From: Spongilla lacustris
Taxonomy: Eukaryota; Porifera; Demospongiae; Spongillida; Spongillidae
Direction of reading: 5' to 3'
Assembly: GCA_949361645.1 (NCBI GenBank)
Contig: OX442415.1
Location: 7,405,573-7,469,572, forward strand
Length of the DNA: 64,000 nt
Under the pieces are notes generated by a model that saw nothing but the letters and a program-made list of their open reading frames with translations, was not told the DNA's origin and ran no database searches. This document shows, one piece after another, positions 13,427 to 26,900 of this stretch (position 1 is the stretch's first letter; every line of letters begins with the position of its first letter). Position numbers and translations under genes: made by a program.

Positions 13427-13800
13427 GTATCAAGCTGCTTATGCAGTCAGTTTGCATTGGAAGACGTATGACTACTCTGAACAAGTTGCTGCGATGATGG
13501 TCCACCATAAAGATGTTCACGTGCTCCACCACGTATACGGAGCAGGTATGAGGAGGGGGAGGTGTGGTAGGAAGATGATGAGGGCGGGGAAGATGACCTC
13601 TTTCTTTACCTCCCTCACACCTTCATTCTTGGCCAGGTATGCGTACATGCTTCCAGTGCTGCTTGCAGCAAGTCTGGGGAAGAGGCTGAAGAAAGGCAGC
13701 ACATGGTCTGGCGAGGAGGCTGTCAACCTCTCTCCATGGGAGGGTGAGGTAAGGGTGAGTGGTGAGACTAAAATTCTAAACCATCTGGGAGGTATTTTTT
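13427..13800 (+). repeat. block X, copy 4, with a distinct open exon
   Basis: Here the middle exon (13427-13545) is longer and open in one frame: YQAAYAVSLHWKTYDYSEQV then AAMMVHHKDVHVLHHVYGAG. By eye the H-x-x-Y-SE ... AAMM ... H-K-x-x-V-L pattern recalls an N-lobe of a kinase-like fold such as JAK pseudokinases, but this is a weak resemblance. The joined downstream frame does not agree with it. Treat as unassigned. Confidence 0.35.
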
Positions 13801-13958
13801 TGTACATGTAGTGGTTGAGTAGCCCACTCAGCCGTAGACCTGTGTGATGTCACTCCCCTAATCCCCAGACCTGTGTGATGTCCCCATGTGGGTGGATTGT
13901 TTAGTTGTTCCAGTTGCGGCCAGGGGGCCGGGGGGCACCTACCACCCCTGTGGCCTTA

Positions 13959-14172
13959 GGCCCGGCACACACGAGGCGATATCGCTGGCAACTAGTCGCC
14001 AGGAACAGTCGTAAGCGATATCGTCTAGTGTATGCGTGTATGCTGCTGGCGACATTTGTCGCTAGCAACAATTACATGTCGCCCGAAGTTGAGCACTGCT
14101 CTACTTTCAAGCGACAACTTCAAACAAACCACAGCGACTAGTTGTCAGCGATATCGCCTCGTGTGTGCTGCC
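13959..14172. mobile_element. Harbinger-type MITE, 214 bp, TSD TTA
   Basis: Terminal inverted repeats of about 38 bases (GCACACACGAGGCGATATCG at the left, its complement at the right) enclose 214 bases flanked by TTA on both sides (13956-13958, 14173-14175). The paralogous copy at about 10866 has the single uninterrupted TTA (GGCCTTACAACATGG), a true empty site. A three-base TTA duplication is typical of PIF/Harbinger elements. No transposase is encoded. The insertion postdates the 3.1-kb duplication. Confidence 0.9.
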
Positions 14173-14338
14173 TTACAACATGGGATGCCATGGGACCTAG
14201 TGGGAGGGGCAGGTAGGAATGGGTATGATGTAATGGTGAGAGGCTGTCAGTGGATGAAATATCAATATACCAAATGGTGGTACTCTTAACCAGTTAGGTG
14301 ATAAATATAGCCAGCTCAATGTTTCCCTTCCCCCCCAG

Positions 14339-14557
14339 ATGAAGTGTACAGGCATCCCTGAGCTCACCAGCATCAAGGACCTGGACTACCTAAAGAGTGT
14401 CATGGTGCTGGACAGGAGTGAGGAGCAGGCAGCTGACCACTTCAGACAGCAGATACAGGAGTGCCTGAAGAAGGCCTGGAGCACACAGATCAACTGGCTG
14501 GCACACAACATCGCTCACAGCCACTCCTCAACACTTAGAAAAAACACTTATTTTTAG
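14339..14557 (+). CDS. PI3K catalytic subunit, C-terminal exon (copy 2)
   Basis: Paralogue of 11045-11263, also 72 codons plus TAG and open throughout, with few substitutions (HTIAHS to HNIAHS, LWKN to LRKN). Acceptor CCCCCCAG is preserved. Again no catalytic-loop exons are found upstream. The NLR gene begins about 390 bases downstream, the same order as the first copy. Confidence 0.85.
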   Translation: MKCTGIPELTSIKDLDYLKSVMVLDRSEEQAADHFRQQIQECLKKAWSTQINWLAHNIAHSHSSTLRKNTYF

Positions 14558-14947
14558 GAATGTCAGTTTTTTTATTGATTGTGCTGTATGTCCCAACCAC
14601 ACCACCAGCTGCTAGCTATCCTCTTTTAATATGTACATGACCTGTAGTAGTTTAGTGGATTAGATTGCCCAGATCTTAATTGGCAGATGATATTAAATGA
14701 TTGTATTGTACCTGCCCCATCTGGCTGGCCACAGATACCAACCAGTTTTTTTTGTTCATGTGGTGTATCAAGTAGAGTCAAGGGATTAAAAACTGCTCTT
14801 TGAAACAAACGTACAATAAACTCCACGCCTATAGCTAGCTAGCTACACGCATGCGCAACAATAGCCACAAGTGTTGGAAAGTCAAACGCCCGTTTAACGG
14901 GGTGAAACCAGTCTAGCGCTGCGCCTGTAGCGTGTGACATCATAACA

Positions 14948-17900
14948 GTGTTTTGTGAAATCCACACCAATATTCCATTAGCTCGAACACTTGTACCTTT
15001 CAATGTATCATCAGGCTATTTGATGGAGTGCAGTGAGGAGGACATCTTGTGCGTAGCTGCATATAACTTTGATTGGAGGCTTGTCGGCCGAAGACTTCTC
15101 GGTGATCAGAAGGTCACGGACATTGATAGAGAAGGTCGTAGCGCAAGCGAAAGAGAGAAGCGGGATATTATGTTGTTGAAATGGAAAGAGACAAAGGCAC
15201 GTGATGCTACTTACAGAGCACTGGTGAAGGTGTTGCGAGACTTGGACAACAATGCTACCGCTGATCGTGTTGAAGTGTTAGAAGAGAAGAGAATAGCTCA
15301 AGGTAAGTAACCTCCTACAATATAACAATAACTTAGCCCTATAGTTATATCTCTCCATCTAGCTCCTTCTCTGGTCACATCTTCTACTGACGTCCCACAG
15401 AAGAGAATAGCTCAAGGTAATTAACCTACAAGAATAGAAGTAAATAATGAAGGTATTATCTACATTTGTGTATGAAGGTATGAAACTAGAGCTTCAATAA
15501 TATTAATAACTTCGTCCGCAATTCATAATACTGGTGAACTCTCCATCTAGCTCCTCGTATGGCCACGCCCACCACTGACAACCCACTGGGAGTGAGGCAA
15601 TATGCAGAGTACCTGAGGAGTGTGTATGAAATAAAGCCATGTGGAGACCAATGGTCACCTGTGGTCTCCAAATGTTACATCAACCTGTCCACAGTTGAGA
15701 GCATTGAAGACTTCTCTAAGGAGAAAGAGGAGATTTGCACACTGGCAATGATACACGCCAAGGTAGAAGAAGTTAAAAAGTTAAAGAGATCCATAGAGAT
15801 TGGCCAGGTAGGTGTGTTCCAAGAACTGTGTTCTGTGTACGTGTGTATGTGAAGGGAAATTTGTTACTATAACTTTCGTGTACTCTTGTAATTCAGGTTG
15901 GCTTGTTAGGAAATGGTCAGCGAGCAAGATGCATCATAGTGGAAGGGATTCCTGGTATAGGAAAATCAACATTCAGCTGGCACCTTGGGGTCTGCTGGGC
16001 CCAAAAGAAGATCCTTCAAGGCTACCATCTTGTTGTCCTCCTACGCTTGAGGGATGAGAGGGTGCAGCAAGCCAAGTGTGTGTCTGATCTCTTCTACCAT
16101 CACGACCAAACAACTGAAGAGCAAGAGACTGTGGTCCAGTGGATCAAGTCAAGAAGAGGAGATGGTGTGATGATGGTTCTTGATGGCTATGATGAGCTGT
16201 CTTCCCATCTGCAGACATCATCCATCTTTGCTGACATCATCATAGGGGAGGTGCTTCCTAAGATGACAGTGTTGGTGTCAAGCCGACCTTCAGCTAACCA
16301 AAACCTCCATCAGCTGCGTCACTCACAGGAATGGCAGTACATTGAGGTGATTGGCTTTGGTATGGAAGAGATCCAGCAATATGTTGATGGTACCCTTGAA
16401 CATAACAAGGAGTTAAGGAACCAGCTGAAGTCCTATCTTGAACATCATCCTCACATCCATGGCTTAATGTATGTTCCCCTTAACTGTGCCATCGTTGTAC
16501 AGGTATTCAGAGAGCAGATGAAGAACAAAAGCCAACCTCCTCAAACTCACACAGAAGTGTACCAATTGTTGGTCAAGACTGTACTGAAGCGTCATGAGCA
16601 GAAGTCAGTGAAGCCTCCAGCTGCCGAGAGACCCAAGAGAACATGTACCATCCCAAGTAAGTGTGAGCTTGCCTGTCAGTAGATGTGTTCATACATGTAC
16701 AATATCCACCTGCACTAGTCAATATACAGTTAGTATGGTCGTACATGTGTAGTTCATTTACATGTACATGCCTGGTCTTGATTAGCAGTGGCCCATCATT
16801 TCAAGAATTGGTCATCAATTGTATATGTACTAACAGATCCAATATTCTGTATATAGTAAGCACATGTACTCATACTACCAGTGCAAATCGTATGATATCT
16901 GAGTCTTGATTTGAAGTGGCCAGTTATTTCAAGAATTGGTCATCTATGCTATGTAATTGTACATGTGTACTGATCCAGTAGTGTGCAGGTGGTGGTGACT
17001 GGTGTGAACATAGACATGTTTTGATCCCTGTTAGATATTTACTATTGGTGTATGTATTAGATCACGTGCTGGGTGTGCGTAGTTTTAGAGAATATGGAAC
17101 TAAGTGGTGGTGATATGATTTGTAAGTGGTGATTTGGTTCTTCGAGTATTCTATTTCCTTACATTTATTGGCGACGAGGGTCATGGATATGGACGCCATA
17201 CGTCAGGCAGTGCAACGTTTCAGGTTTGAGCGTTTTGATGTAGCGGTGGAAGAATTTGATTATTACATTCAACGTTTCGAAACGGAACTGGGCCTTCACG
17301 AGTTGCTTCATGGTGATGCTGCAGCTGAAGTTCGCAGAAATCTTTTGTTATCTCGAATTGGACCTGATGCTTTTAAGGTATTAGTCGACCATTTTCGACC
17401 GGACGCTGTCCAAACAAAGACGTATGTTGAATTAAAGCGCACCCTCCAAAATCATTTCAAGAAGGACACTTGTGTGATTGCAGAAAGGGTAATATTCACG
17501 CTACGTCACCGGAAAGAGGAGGAAACGGTAACACAGTTTTTGATTTCTTTGCGTGCAATTGCTGGAAAGTGTGCTTTTGGCCAATCTCTAGATGAAAGGT
17601 TAAGGGACCAGCTAGTTATTGGAATAAGCAATGATTCTTGGCAACAGGAGATTTTTCGACTACATCCAACTAATGACGCTACACTTCAACAGGTTGAACA
17701 TTCGGCATTAATTTTGGAACAGGCTTTTACACAACAGCAAAAGATACGTGCTATGACAAAAAGTGAGCTGAAACAGGAGACAACCACTTGTAGGGTTAAA
17801 GCAAAACCTATCAAGAAAGAGACAGGGAAACAGCGATATGATCAAACAAGGGACCTACAGGTAGGGGTTGATTGTTTGAAATGTGGGTTCCCCAGACACA

Positions 17901-20900
17901 GGAAAGGGGAGCCTTGCCCAGCTGTGGGTTCAACCTGTCACATATGTGGACGGGAAGGTCATTTTGCTCGGGTTTGCATAAAATCAGGAAAAGCGACTGT
18001 GACAAAAGGGAAGGGAAGACAGGTACATTCAGTTGAGATGGGATCTAGGGAAGAAACACCATCAAGTGATTCGTCAAGTGAATCATCACGAGTTTTGAAT
18101 ACCATAAGGGCTATTAAGTCAGTTTCGGCCAAAGTGGAAGTTCAGTTAAACGGAAGACCTCTAACCATGCTTTATGATCCCGGTGCATCCAGATCCATTA
18201 TTAGTGAACGCATGTGGAGTAAGATTGGTTCTCCATCTTTAAAACCGACAAGATCATTGGTTGCTTACACCAATGTAACGGTGGAGACATGCGGTGAAGC
18301 ATTAGTCACTGTGATATTGAAAAAGATGGTGAAACACCTGGCAGTAGTGGTTGTGAGGAAACATGATGTTCCACTGTTTGGGCTGGATTGGTGCCTCAGC
18401 TTTGGGTTAGAATTACCGTCTGTAGTGAGATTAGACAGTGTGAATCAGTTGGGGGAGCCACAAACTCAAGTTGAGGTGGAATTGGGAGCTTTGATTAAAG
18501 AATATCAGGAACTCTTTGGTGAAGATCTTGGGGTAATCACAGGACACAGCAGTGGTGCATTTGAAAAACAACAGTACTCCCAAGGTATATTCAGCGAGAC
18601 CATTACCATTCGCAATGAAAGAGTCAGTCGAAGTGGAGATCAGACGGTTAGTGGACAGGGGTATTGTTGAACCGGTGGATACCCAGAACCACCCAGTGGA
18701 ATGGGCCTCACCAATTGTTTGTGTGAGGAAATCATCAGGTGCCATTAGGATTTGTGGGGATTTCAAGGCTACAATAAATCCGTGTATATATGTTGACCCA
18801 CACCCACTACCTAGATTTGAGGACCTTATGTCAAAAATATCAGGTAGTAAACATTTTAGTAAGATTGATCTCTCGGAAGCGTATCTTCAGATGGAAGTAG
18901 ACAAGCAGTCACGAAAATATTTTGTTATCGCAACACATATTGGGTACTTTCAGTACAAAAGGTTACCTTTTGGAGTTAACTTTGCACCTGCATATTTACA
19001 AAAGACTATGGAAAGGATCCTGGAAGGCATACCATACACAGCTATTTTCATTGACGATATTCTGGTGGGCGGAAAATCAAGGGAAGAGCATCTTAAGATC
19101 TTGCGGGATGTTTTTCACAGATTGAGGGTAACAAACATAAGGATCAAGAAATCCAAATGTGCTTTCTTTAAAAAAGAAATTAGTTATCTGGGTCACTGTA
19201 TTGATGAGCTAGGGATACATCCAACTGAAGAGCATCTTCAAGCTATAAAGAAAATGCCTACTCCAAGCAACAAAAAGGAGCTCCGGTCCTTCTTAGGGTC
19301 AGTGAATTATTATTCCCGATTCATTCCTCATTTGCAGGCTATGTGTGCTCCTTTACATGGTTTAGTTGGTGGAGAAACAAAGTGGGAATGGAAGGCAACA
19401 CATGATAAACTGTTCAAAAAGTTAAAACATCTATTAACATCAAAAGACACTTTGATACATTATAGTTTGGAGTTACCTGTGATTGTTACAACGGACGCAA
19501 GTGATTTGGGCGTGAGTGCTATGTTGTCACACAAGTTACCTGATGGTACAGAAAAACCGGTAGCTTATGCTTCTAGGAAGCTGAGCCCAAGGGAGCAGCA
19601 TTATGCAGTCATAGACAAGGAAGCCTTGGCGATTGTCTTTGGAATCATGAAGTTTCATCAGTATGTGTACGGTCGTCACTTTACATTACAAACGGATCAC
19701 AAACCATTAGAGCGGATTCTGGGAGCACACAGGGAAGTTCCAAAAATGGTGGCCAATCGATTGCAACGTTGGGCGTTGACTCTAAGTGCTTATGATTATG
19801 AGCTGAAGGTGGTTCAAGGAAAGGAGAATGTAGTTGCTGATTTTTTGTCTAGGCTGCCAGTGGATTCTACCAATGCATCTGTTGCTGAAAGGGAAGGAGA
19901 ATCTGAGATGCTGTTGAATGTGCGTTTGGGAGACTTATCACTGACCAAGAGGGATTTGCAAAGAGAGTCCCAAAGGGATGAGGTTCTAAAAAGGGTCATA
20001 GCCTACGTTGATCGTGGATGGCCTGTGGACAGATCAAAGATTTCACCAGAAGTGACCACGTATTGGGAGAAGAGAGAATCACTGTCATTTGAAAATGGTA
20101 TTCTCCTGTGGAGTGGAAGGATTGTAGTCCCTTCGGTACTACGTAAACAGGTTCTAGTACTTTTGCATGAAGGACATCCTGGAATTTGGGCCATGAGGGC
20201 TTTGGCAAGGTTTTATGTGTGGTGGCCACACATTGACTCCGAAATCGAGTTGTTTTTGAAAGGATGCTATTCTTGTCAGGAAAACAGATCTCGAGCACCA
20301 GAAACACTCCTCTATTCTTGGAATTCACCCTCAGAACCATGGGCACGCATTCATATTGACTACGCAGGACCCTTTGAAGGCACGTACTGGTTGGTGGTTG
20401 TGGATTCTTACTCTAAATGGGTTGAGATTAAACGCAGCACATCTATAACAGCTTTGGCTACCATCACAATACTGAGGGAGATGTTTTGTCAACTGGGCAT
20501 TCCAAAAGTCATCGTGTCTAACAATGGCACTCAGTTTGTATCGCGGGAATTTCAAGAGTTTTGTAACCAAAACTACATTACACACATCAAATCTACTCCA
20601 TATCATCCTAAGACCAATGGTCTAGCTGAAAGAATGGTCAGAACTTTCAAAGAACGACTCAGGGCTGGAAAGAACAGCTCAGCTGATCTAGAGTTATGTT
20701 TACAGAGATTTTTGCTGTCTTATCGCAACACACCACACAAATCGACTGGACGCTCTCCAGCTGAGTTGCTAATGGGTCATCGGTTACGGTCTAAACTGGA
20801 TCTATTAAAGCCTGATGCAAATAGCTCTTCAGACAAGTCTTCAGTCATGCAAAAGCTGTATCATGACACCAAAGCACAGCCACGTTGGTTCTTTGAGGAT

Positions 20901-23900
20901 GAGGCAGTTTGGGTTCAGAAACCACTGCAACAGGGCTACGAAGCAGGTATCATAAAGAAGCGATTTTCGGATTACTCTTATCTGGTAGATGTTAATGGTG
21001 TCGTTCGAAGGAAACATGCTGACCAATTGCGTGTGCGACATAAAGAACAGTCAGATAAACCAGTTGCAGAGGAACGTGATACTTTTGTGCATCAGACACC
21101 AGTTAACCACAAGGATTTCAAAGATACACAAAGACAAAGCGACAAGGAAAACCCTCAATTCTCAGGGATAGTTCCATCTGCAGAGGAGAAAGAACCTGAG
21201 TTGCATCCAGTGGTGTCTGTGCCTCAGGAAGAATCCGTTGTTGAAGAAGAAAACTTGGAAGAAACTGTGGAGGAGTCAGAGATTAGTGAAACTCCAGATA
21301 AAACTGGAAAAAGGGATACCTCTGGAGGTGGCAGGGTGTTGACGAGACCAGAAAGAAGTCCGAGACCAGAAAGAAGCCGCAGACCCCCTGTGCGTCCCTA
21401 CGATAAATATTTGCAGAACCCTAGGGCTAAGTAGAAAAAAATGAAGGGGGACAAATGTTAGATATTTACTATTGGTGTATGTATTAGATCACGTGCTGGG
21501 TGTGCGTAGTTTTAGAGAATATGGAACTAAGTGGTGGTGATATGATTTGTAAGTGGTGATTTGGTTCTTCGAGTATTCTATTTCCTTACAATCCCACTGT
21601 TCACAGACAAACCATCAAGATACCCTTGGCTTGGTGATGTGTCAGAGGAAACTATTTCACAACTGGAGGTACTGGCCAAGCTAGCATATGATGGCACTAA
21701 AGAAGATCGGCTGATATTCCATGGAATAGGTGGTGCATTGGAGACATTAGGTAGGGATCATGGGGTGTGGCCTGTTTGTTTCTATAGTAACAACATTTGG
21801 GGTGTGGCCTTTGTGTACATGTACATGTACCATATGGTGTGAGGTACAGGTATGTAGTGGTATTTTGAGCGAAACTGCTGCCCATCGTTGGCAAATTGCA
21901 ACATGCTAAGGCGTCCCACACATACATCCTATAATGATGTAATCCATCAACAGGTCTGGGGCCAAGGCTACTCCCCCTCAAGGCTACTTACTGTAGGTGC
22001 CCCTGTGGGCCAAATGTTATGAAGTTACAAATTGCCTTCTACCGGGGGAGGGGGGGGGGGTATAATGCACAACATTTATACATGTGTATGTCATACATGA
22101 AACGTTATGTCAAGCTCCTCCCCTTACCACTCTCCTCAGCTGATACCCCCTCTAGAGGTGGTGGGGGAGGGGAGGGGCACCCCCCAAGTAACTACTGCTG
22201 TGCATACATGTATGTCTGTATTCCCATATCGGTGATGGTCCATTGCTGTATACAGGTCTGCTCCAAGAGGTCCCAGAACTGTACTTGGAGAGCTCTGGTT
22301 CATCTTCATATCACTTCATCCATAAAACTGTACAGGAGTTCATGGCAGCCTTGTATGTATCATCACTGCCTCCTGGTGAGAGGGCCGAGTTTGTAAGGAC
22401 ATCCTTTAGTGAGAGCAATATGACAATGGTTGTGAGGTTCATGGCTGGTCTGACCAAGCTCCAATCACAAGATGATATACAAAGTATCTCAGCATTCCAG
22501 GAGGAGGGTGGAGCAAAGCTGGTTGAAAGCCTCCATTGGTTGTTTGAAGCACATGATCCTGACCTCATACAGAAGTGTATGGGTGACAGAGAGTGGGGGT
22601 TGAGATTGGTTGGTACAACTTTGGATCCATTTGACTGTTATGTTCTTGGGTACTGTATTGCCAACAGCAGACAGCCATGGAGCCTTGTGCTAAGGGGGTG
22701 CTCCATCAATGCAGAGTGTATGAAGATGCTGACAGTGGTTGAGAAGGGAAGAGCCTTTGACTACATCAAGCGTATTAACCTCCATGGCAATGATAAGCTG
22801 GGGGACCAAGGAGCTATTGCACTAGGTGAGCTGTCACAAATTACACACATACAAATGGAGCTTACAAATATTGAACTTATTAAATATCAGATGAGATAAT
22901 AAATTTCAACACAGTTGGGCCAATAGGTCCCAGACCTCTAGATACCTCTAGATGGTGGGCCAACCTCCCCCTCCTCCCCCTAGTAACCATACCTGGGATA
23001 GCAGCTGTTAACTATACCACCCACACACATGGGTGTCCGGGGGGGGGGCAAAAGGGGGCCCCCCAACGTTCAGGACTGAATGGAGTCATTGGATCCCCTC
23101 CCCCCGACTTGTTAAAGTATTCAGTATTACTAGAGACATGTGCATGTACCCCTGAATCAGCCGAAAGTGCCCCCCCCCTTAGTCATATTCGCAGCTGTCA
23201 AATGGTGCCCCCCCCCCTCCCTTCCAGAAAGCTTTTGTGCAGCATGCACATATTACCATGGAGATCTCACAACATCATGGTACATTTGAATGGGTCCTTG
23301 AGTGGTGCTCTTTAATTAGATTACATTGGTACCTCAACATTTAATAATAATATGCCAGGGTAATGTAATCAGGGGAGTATGCAGGGGGTTAAAGGGGTAA
23401 CTAATAGAAGCCAGATGGGTGTGTTTTTGGAGGTGGAGTATAACTAACACTTATATTGTGCAGTACATGTAAAATGCATATACAGTGGACCATTAATGGT
23501 CACCTGAGTTGGCTGGTCACCTCTGCATACTGGCCACATAACTAAAGTCATGAGTATGTGGCTGCTGTACAAAGGGTTGAGTTAGGCAGCTACCTGTCTG
23601 CAATGGTTTGGCCACTGATACTGTACATTCAATGTCCTCTTTACACTTGTGTATATATGTACATGTGTGTGTAGGATAGTCTCCATGGTAACTCGTGACA
23701 AATGCGTATGTAGCTATGGTTACCTTTATTACATAGTGACAATGTTAAGAGCGAACAAGGTCCTCACATCACTTGAACTATGGAAGTGTGGACTAGGTCC
23801 AGTGGGCCTCTGTGTAGTGCTCAGTGCTGTTGGAATGAACACCACATTGACTTCACTTGGTCTATCAGAGAACAAGTTTGATGACCAAAGCATAGCCAGT

Positions 23901-26900
23901 CTTGGTAAGTAGCTAATAATACATAATAACCAGTATGTAGTTAGTGGTAACTGTACATGCAGAACAGATGACATTGGTGTTGGCATCTATATACATATTT
24001 ATGTAGATGGATGACATGCACATACAGCTGAAGACTCATTGTACTCACCATCACCTGATATCTACAGCTGCGCATTCACACACTTACCATCCTTATCCAT
24101 ATTCATATACACTCTATATATTCCGCTGGGAGCATAACTGGTTCCTGTAAAAAGTTATGTCTGAATAAAGTACATGTACCATCTGACCTCTGACCTTTAT
24201 AAGACATCACTTAGTACATAATGTAGCCTCGTCCCCAGGCCCTATGAAATAGGGGGGTGGGGGGGATGATGGAATAGGGCCTGGTATCTATGGAGTGGGT
24301 ATTTGTGCTCTTGCATTAGCAGCAATAGCCATTACCCCCCGCTGTTGTAATTTTTGTCTGTAAACCTTTCCATATACCATCTCATTCTCAGTATAAACTC
24401 TTCCTCATACTTTACTATCCCTTGCTCCATGGACCAAGCCTGCGGTTCTTACCTCTACGATTGGTACGTATACGGGTAGGCTGGCTACTTGCCATCTTTA
24501 GCCAAAGCCACAATGCTAACAAACTACTTGTACTCTCGTGGTGTGCACTAAATGGAAGTCCCCTACACTTGGAAAACGTTTGGTGACAAGGAGACCATCT
24601 CCTTTTTGTGACCAAACGTTATACCACCTAGGTAAGAACTTGGTTCAAGGAGTGAGGGTAGTAAGTTGATTAGACTTGAAGTACAAAACTCTACATATAC
24701 GACGGGTCGCAATTTCCTAGTACTAGTATCTGGTTAATGGCTAACACATATGCACAATGACCTTGTCCATAAATACTAGCCCCTAACTGCAAAAAGCATT
24801 GGATACTCCTGTCCCACTGGTACCAGTCTGGACACAGGAGCTCTGTAGAGTTGCTCCATTGCACTATCTGCAAGCCTGGGTGAGGAAGCACACATACACA
24901 CATGCACATATCCAAGATGAGCTCTCCCTCACCTGAAGGTGGCTAGTTGGTACTGTAGCTTGACCACACATTGTGGTAGATAGACAGGTGGAGAGGCACA
25001 GTAGTGGAGTCCATTTATAAGAATGAATAAACCATCTGTGCAGCCTCTGTGAGGGAGAAATGGAAGGAGTGGAGATAGGGAGCAAGGGGGGGGGGAGGAA
25101 GGAAGGGATGAGGAGTGAGGGGTGAGGGGTGGGGAGGATGGGAGGGAGGAGAATAAAGGTTAGAAAGTAAGTTGAGAGTGTACAGTCAGTACTCACCTAT
25201 CCAGCAGTATAGGTACCCCAACAGGCTTTACCTGAAGTGTCTGACTGAGGAAGGACGTCAGTTGAGGCATGATGTTTACCTAATTGGAGAGAGCTTTCTA
25301 AGGGTGCACGTGTATGCATGTATATAGAAGTAATGAATAAATTATTATGATGGCAAGCGGAACTAGTTCTAACCAGTGGAAGGGTTCCACCGAACCCTCC
25401 CACTCCACCAGCCTGCGGGCCTGTAGTTAGTGGTAACTGTACATGCAGAACAGATGACATTGGTGTTGGCATCTATATACATGTTTAAGTAGGGGGGAGA
25501 TACAACTGGGCAGTGGCATAGTGGGGGGGGGGAGGGGGTGCAATTGCCCCCCGGGTACCGACCTAAGGGGGGCACCACAACAGTTTCTTGTATCAAATGT
25601 TTTGTTTTGGACACACACATGACCCACATTTAATGACCCACATTTTATATATGCCCATGTTTTGAGGTTCTGTTTTTAACCACAGATAAGCTGTGAGGGA
25701 TCTAATTCTTACCATGTTTAGCAATGCTTATGTAAACAGGAGGAGTTTTGGTTACAGATAGTGGGTAGTTTATAACCAATGGAACTTCTACTTGACCCTG
25801 GCAAAAAGCTACTTAATCATAGATTGACTGAAACGGGAGTGACTTAAGTCAGTGACTTAAGTCACTACCCTGGGATAAGGTGAAATGAGATTTATACCTA
25901 GCTATTCAAACAAATTCTTTACATGTGGTTGATTGTTAATACAGATAACAACAGGTTCACATAAATGAATTTCATTTAAGCTACAGATGATGTATTCGGA
26001 ATATGCATGCTTGCGTGTACAAAGGCATGGTATATCACTGGTTATATATATGCTTTACTATACAGGCACTTCCTTGCTTAGACTTCAGCCCACATAAGGC
26101 AACAATGTTGTCATTTTCCATTTCAGAGCACACACTACAATACTTCTTGCACAGGCTTTTGCATACATGTACACTGCAAGCTCTACTAGCATTGGTAGCT
26201 ACACAAGTAGCAGAGTTTTTGTCATACAATGGATGCAGGCACAATGGGGCAATGCTGTGTGGAAATGTTTCATGTTAATCCTGTTGAGCGTGAGTAGGTT
26301 TACGTTTATTGGTACTTGCACTGATGTATATAAGTAAAGCTCATTCAGCAACTGCTTCTGTGAACCTGGGTGAAACCATTTGAACAGAGAGTACGCATCG
26401 TCCAAAAAATGATACCTATTTGCAGCTCTCATGATCAAACCAATAAGTATTCAGTGGCCTTAGGGCATCCTACAGGCAATCGGTCTTGAAATCACATCTG
26501 GCAGCATGCATTTGTAATGGAAAGACAGTTTCCAGTAGTCCTGTGTACCTCTTCTACATCATTACCCCACAAAATGTGTGTATCAAACTGAGGTGAGGAT
26601 CTCCAGCCTTCAACAATGCCATCTACTTGGCCTTCCATTATACGCCATGACAAGATAAACTACTGCCATCACCGACGTCATCGCTTTCTTGCTCATGTGG
26701 TTCTTCAATCGCCGGATTTGGGGAACTATTTGCTATAGAAATGGCTGTGGGAATGGATGCTTCAGCATTGCCGCCTGCTGCAGTGCTGTGCCGCCTAATG
26801 CTGCGTGCGGAAAACGCCTTCAAAGTAGCGACTTCATTAAAATAAATGATGCATTTTAAACTACACCCTTTACCGTTAATTCTCTGTACACCCCCAAGGA

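Larger units (their letters stand above)
17029..21590 (+). mobile_element. Ty3/gypsy-type LTR retrotransposon, 4562 bp
   Basis: Two 135-base LTRs (17029-17163, 21456-21590) appear identical, begin TGTTAGATAT and end CCTTACA. They are flanked by the 5-base target duplication ATCCC (17024-17028, 21591-21595). A candidate primer-binding site TTGGCGACGAGG lies at 17168-17179 and a purine-rich tract (AAGGGGGACAAA) precedes the 3' LTR. Order is gag, protease, reverse transcriptase, RNase H, integrase, as in Ty3/gypsy. Identical LTRs imply recent insertion. It lies in sense orientation inside an NLR intron. Confidence 0.96.

Noticed and set aside
13427..13545. JAK pseudokinase exon
   Set aside because: Resemblance is limited to about 30 residues, other copies of the block read differently and the next exon joins in another frame; kept only as unassigned.
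14967..15302. Fusion of PI3K tail to NLR as a single gene
   Set aside because: The PI3K terminal exon has an intact stop and the spacer shows no splice sites that would join the two in frame; only readthrough remains possible.
17811..18005. Minus-strand frames within the retrotransposon (also 18431-18766, 19996-20606)
   Set aside because: Antisense shadows of gag and pol with no independent support.
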